Assembly (NCBI GenBank): GCA_934555865.1
Contig: CAKTFI010000025.1
Coordinates: 1 to 15,396, forward strand
Source of the DNA: an uncultured Christensenellaceae bacterium
Lineage (GTDB): Bacteria; Bacillota; Clostridia; Christensenellales; Christensenellaceae
Direction of reading: 5' to 3'
DNA: 15,396 nt
The position numbers and the translations under genes were made by a program. Below, one piece after another: positions 14,896-15,396 of the stretch (within the stretch, counting starts at the first letter, position 1; every line of letters starts with the position of its first letter). The notes beneath the pieces were generated by a model, which ran no database searches, had not been told where the DNA came from, and saw only the letters and a program-made list of their open reading frames with translations.

Positions 14896-15396
14896 ATGAG
14901 AATCTTTGATACAAAAGTACAGTATTTGAAATATAAGGTGCTGCGCGAGGTGGCGCGGCATGCCTGGAGCGATACCCTCCTGCATGCGGTGGCGGACATC
15001 CCGGGGGAGATCGCGCCCGGCCCCAAGTCGACGATGTACTGCTGCGTCTATAAGGAGCGGGCGATCCTCTCGGAGCGGGTCCGCATTGCGATGGGCGGCA
15101 AACGAGACTTGGCAAATGTCATCGAGGTCATCGACATCGCCTGCGACGAGTGCCCGGCCAGCGGCTTTGAGGTGACGAACGCCTGCCGCGGGTGCCTGGC
15201 GCACCGCTGCGAGGATGTTTGCCCGCGGGACGCCATCTCCTATGACGAGCATCAAAAGGCGCATTGGGAAACCCGCAGCAGCGCGATTCGTTGGCAATCA
15301 GCTCCCGTCGGCATTCACGCGGACCGCCGGATCGAACAGGAGCGAGAACAGGTGTCCCACCGCCTCCGACACCTGCTCCAGCGGGTGCAGCGAAGT
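14896..15396 (+). CDS. Monomeric [FeFe]-hydrogenase-like protein, N-terminal part only; homology ends at 15264
   Basis: The first 123 residues (MRIFDTKVQYLKYKVLREVA onward) match the N-terminus of clostridial 4Fe-4S monomeric [FeFe]-hydrogenases. They include PGPKSTMYCCVYKERAILSE, GGKRDLANVIEVIDIACDEC and TNACRGCLAHRCEDVCPRDA. Cysteines 83, 86, 97, 100, 105 and 109 are in the expected places. After QKAH (ending 15264) the family continues with IDxxKCxxCGxC and further ferredoxin motifs and then the H-cluster domain. Here none of the three plus frames shows these cysteines. The frame stays open to the window end, but that tail looks like the shadow of a minus-strand gene. I infer truncation by an insertion or rearrangement, or an assembly join. 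The ribosome site is weak (AAAGG at long spacing). Confidence 0.75.
   Translation, partial: MRIFDTKVQYLKYKVLREVARHAWSDTLLHAVADIPGEIAPGPKSTMYCCVYKERAILSERVRIAMGGKRDLANVIEVIDIACDECPASGFEVTNACRGCLAHRCEDVCPRDAISYDEHQKAHWETRSSAIRWQSAPVGIHADRRIEQEREQVSHRLRHLLQRVQRS
15298..15396 (-). CDS. 3' end of an unidentified protein (cut by window edge)
   Basis: Read on the minus strand, the last 99 bases encode TSLHPLEQVSEAVGHLFSLL, then FDPAVRVNADGS and a TGA stop at 15298-15300. Third codon positions are strongly G/C-rich, and residue choice looks like real protein, more so than the plus-strand frame of the hydrogenase tail. I do not recognise the family. It ends about 33 bases from where hydrogenase homology breaks, so it may belong to whatever disrupted that gene. 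Confidence 0.45.
   Translation of the reverse strand, partial: TSLHPLEQVSEAVGHLFSLLFDPAVRVNADGS

Noticed and set aside
1..15396. tRNA, rRNA, riboswitch or CRISPR features.
   Set aside because: None was recognised on either strand; intergenic spaces are short and hold only the promoters, terminators and repeats listed.

Overview
The window looks like chromosome of a GC-rich member of the Clostridia (Firmicutes). Supporting signs are a class 1B dihydroorotate dehydrogenase (PyrD with a PyrK electron-transfer subunit), a clostridial-type monomeric [FeFe]-hydrogenase N-terminus, strong GGAGG-type ribosome binding sites, sigma-A style promoters and a candidate Rex box. The lineage is inferred from protein families only.

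Layout. (1) Positions 1-7330, minus strand: a tightly packed de novo pyrimidine operon, pyrC-carA-carB-pyrK-pyrD-pyrF (pyrF runs off the left edge). Neighbouring genes mostly overlap, and a near-consensus promoter lies just upstream of pyrC. The leader is too short for a PyrR-type attenuator. (2) Positions about 7412-12196, plus strand: a feoB-like ferrous iron transporter gene that is broken in two. Its degraded middle piece ends at 7576 and its C-terminal piece resumes at 11468. Between them lies a roughly 3.9 kb insertion with two G3E/COG0523 (CobW-like) GTPases, a small minus-strand ORF and a large serine recombinase. The recombinase stop codon touches the right junction. Joining the two feoB halves at a shared TTT restores the family motif CNGRFPTLI. 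Joining the two element ends gives a sequence with 9-bp inverted arms. Both reconstructions are centred on the same TT dinucleotide, as expected for attB and attP of a serine integrase. (3) Positions 12211-12695: ridA with its own promoter and a bidirectional terminator. (4) Positions 12724-14741: aspA (aspartate ammonia-lyase, minus) divergent from an Lrp/AsnC-family regulator (plus). (5) Positions 14742-15396: an AT-rich control region with a perfect palindrome, a promoter and a candidate Rex operator, then the start of a monomeric [FeFe]-hydrogenase. Its homology stops abruptly at 15264, and the last 99 bases read better as the 3' end of an unrelated minus-strand gene.

How the parts relate. 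The pyr operon makes UMP: CarAB makes carbamoyl phosphate, PyrC dihydroorotate, PyrDK orotate and PyrF UMP. pyrB and pyrE are not in the window. The inserted element appears to be a small integrative element whose cargo is a metal-chaperone GTPase pair: one protein has a CxCC metal site and a His/Cys-rich tail, the other has a GTPase domain fused to a YcgQ/DUF1980-like domain. It landed in a metal-transport gene. RidA, AspA and the Lrp protein are linked to amino-acid catabolism. The hydrogenase region is linked to redox balance in fermentation.
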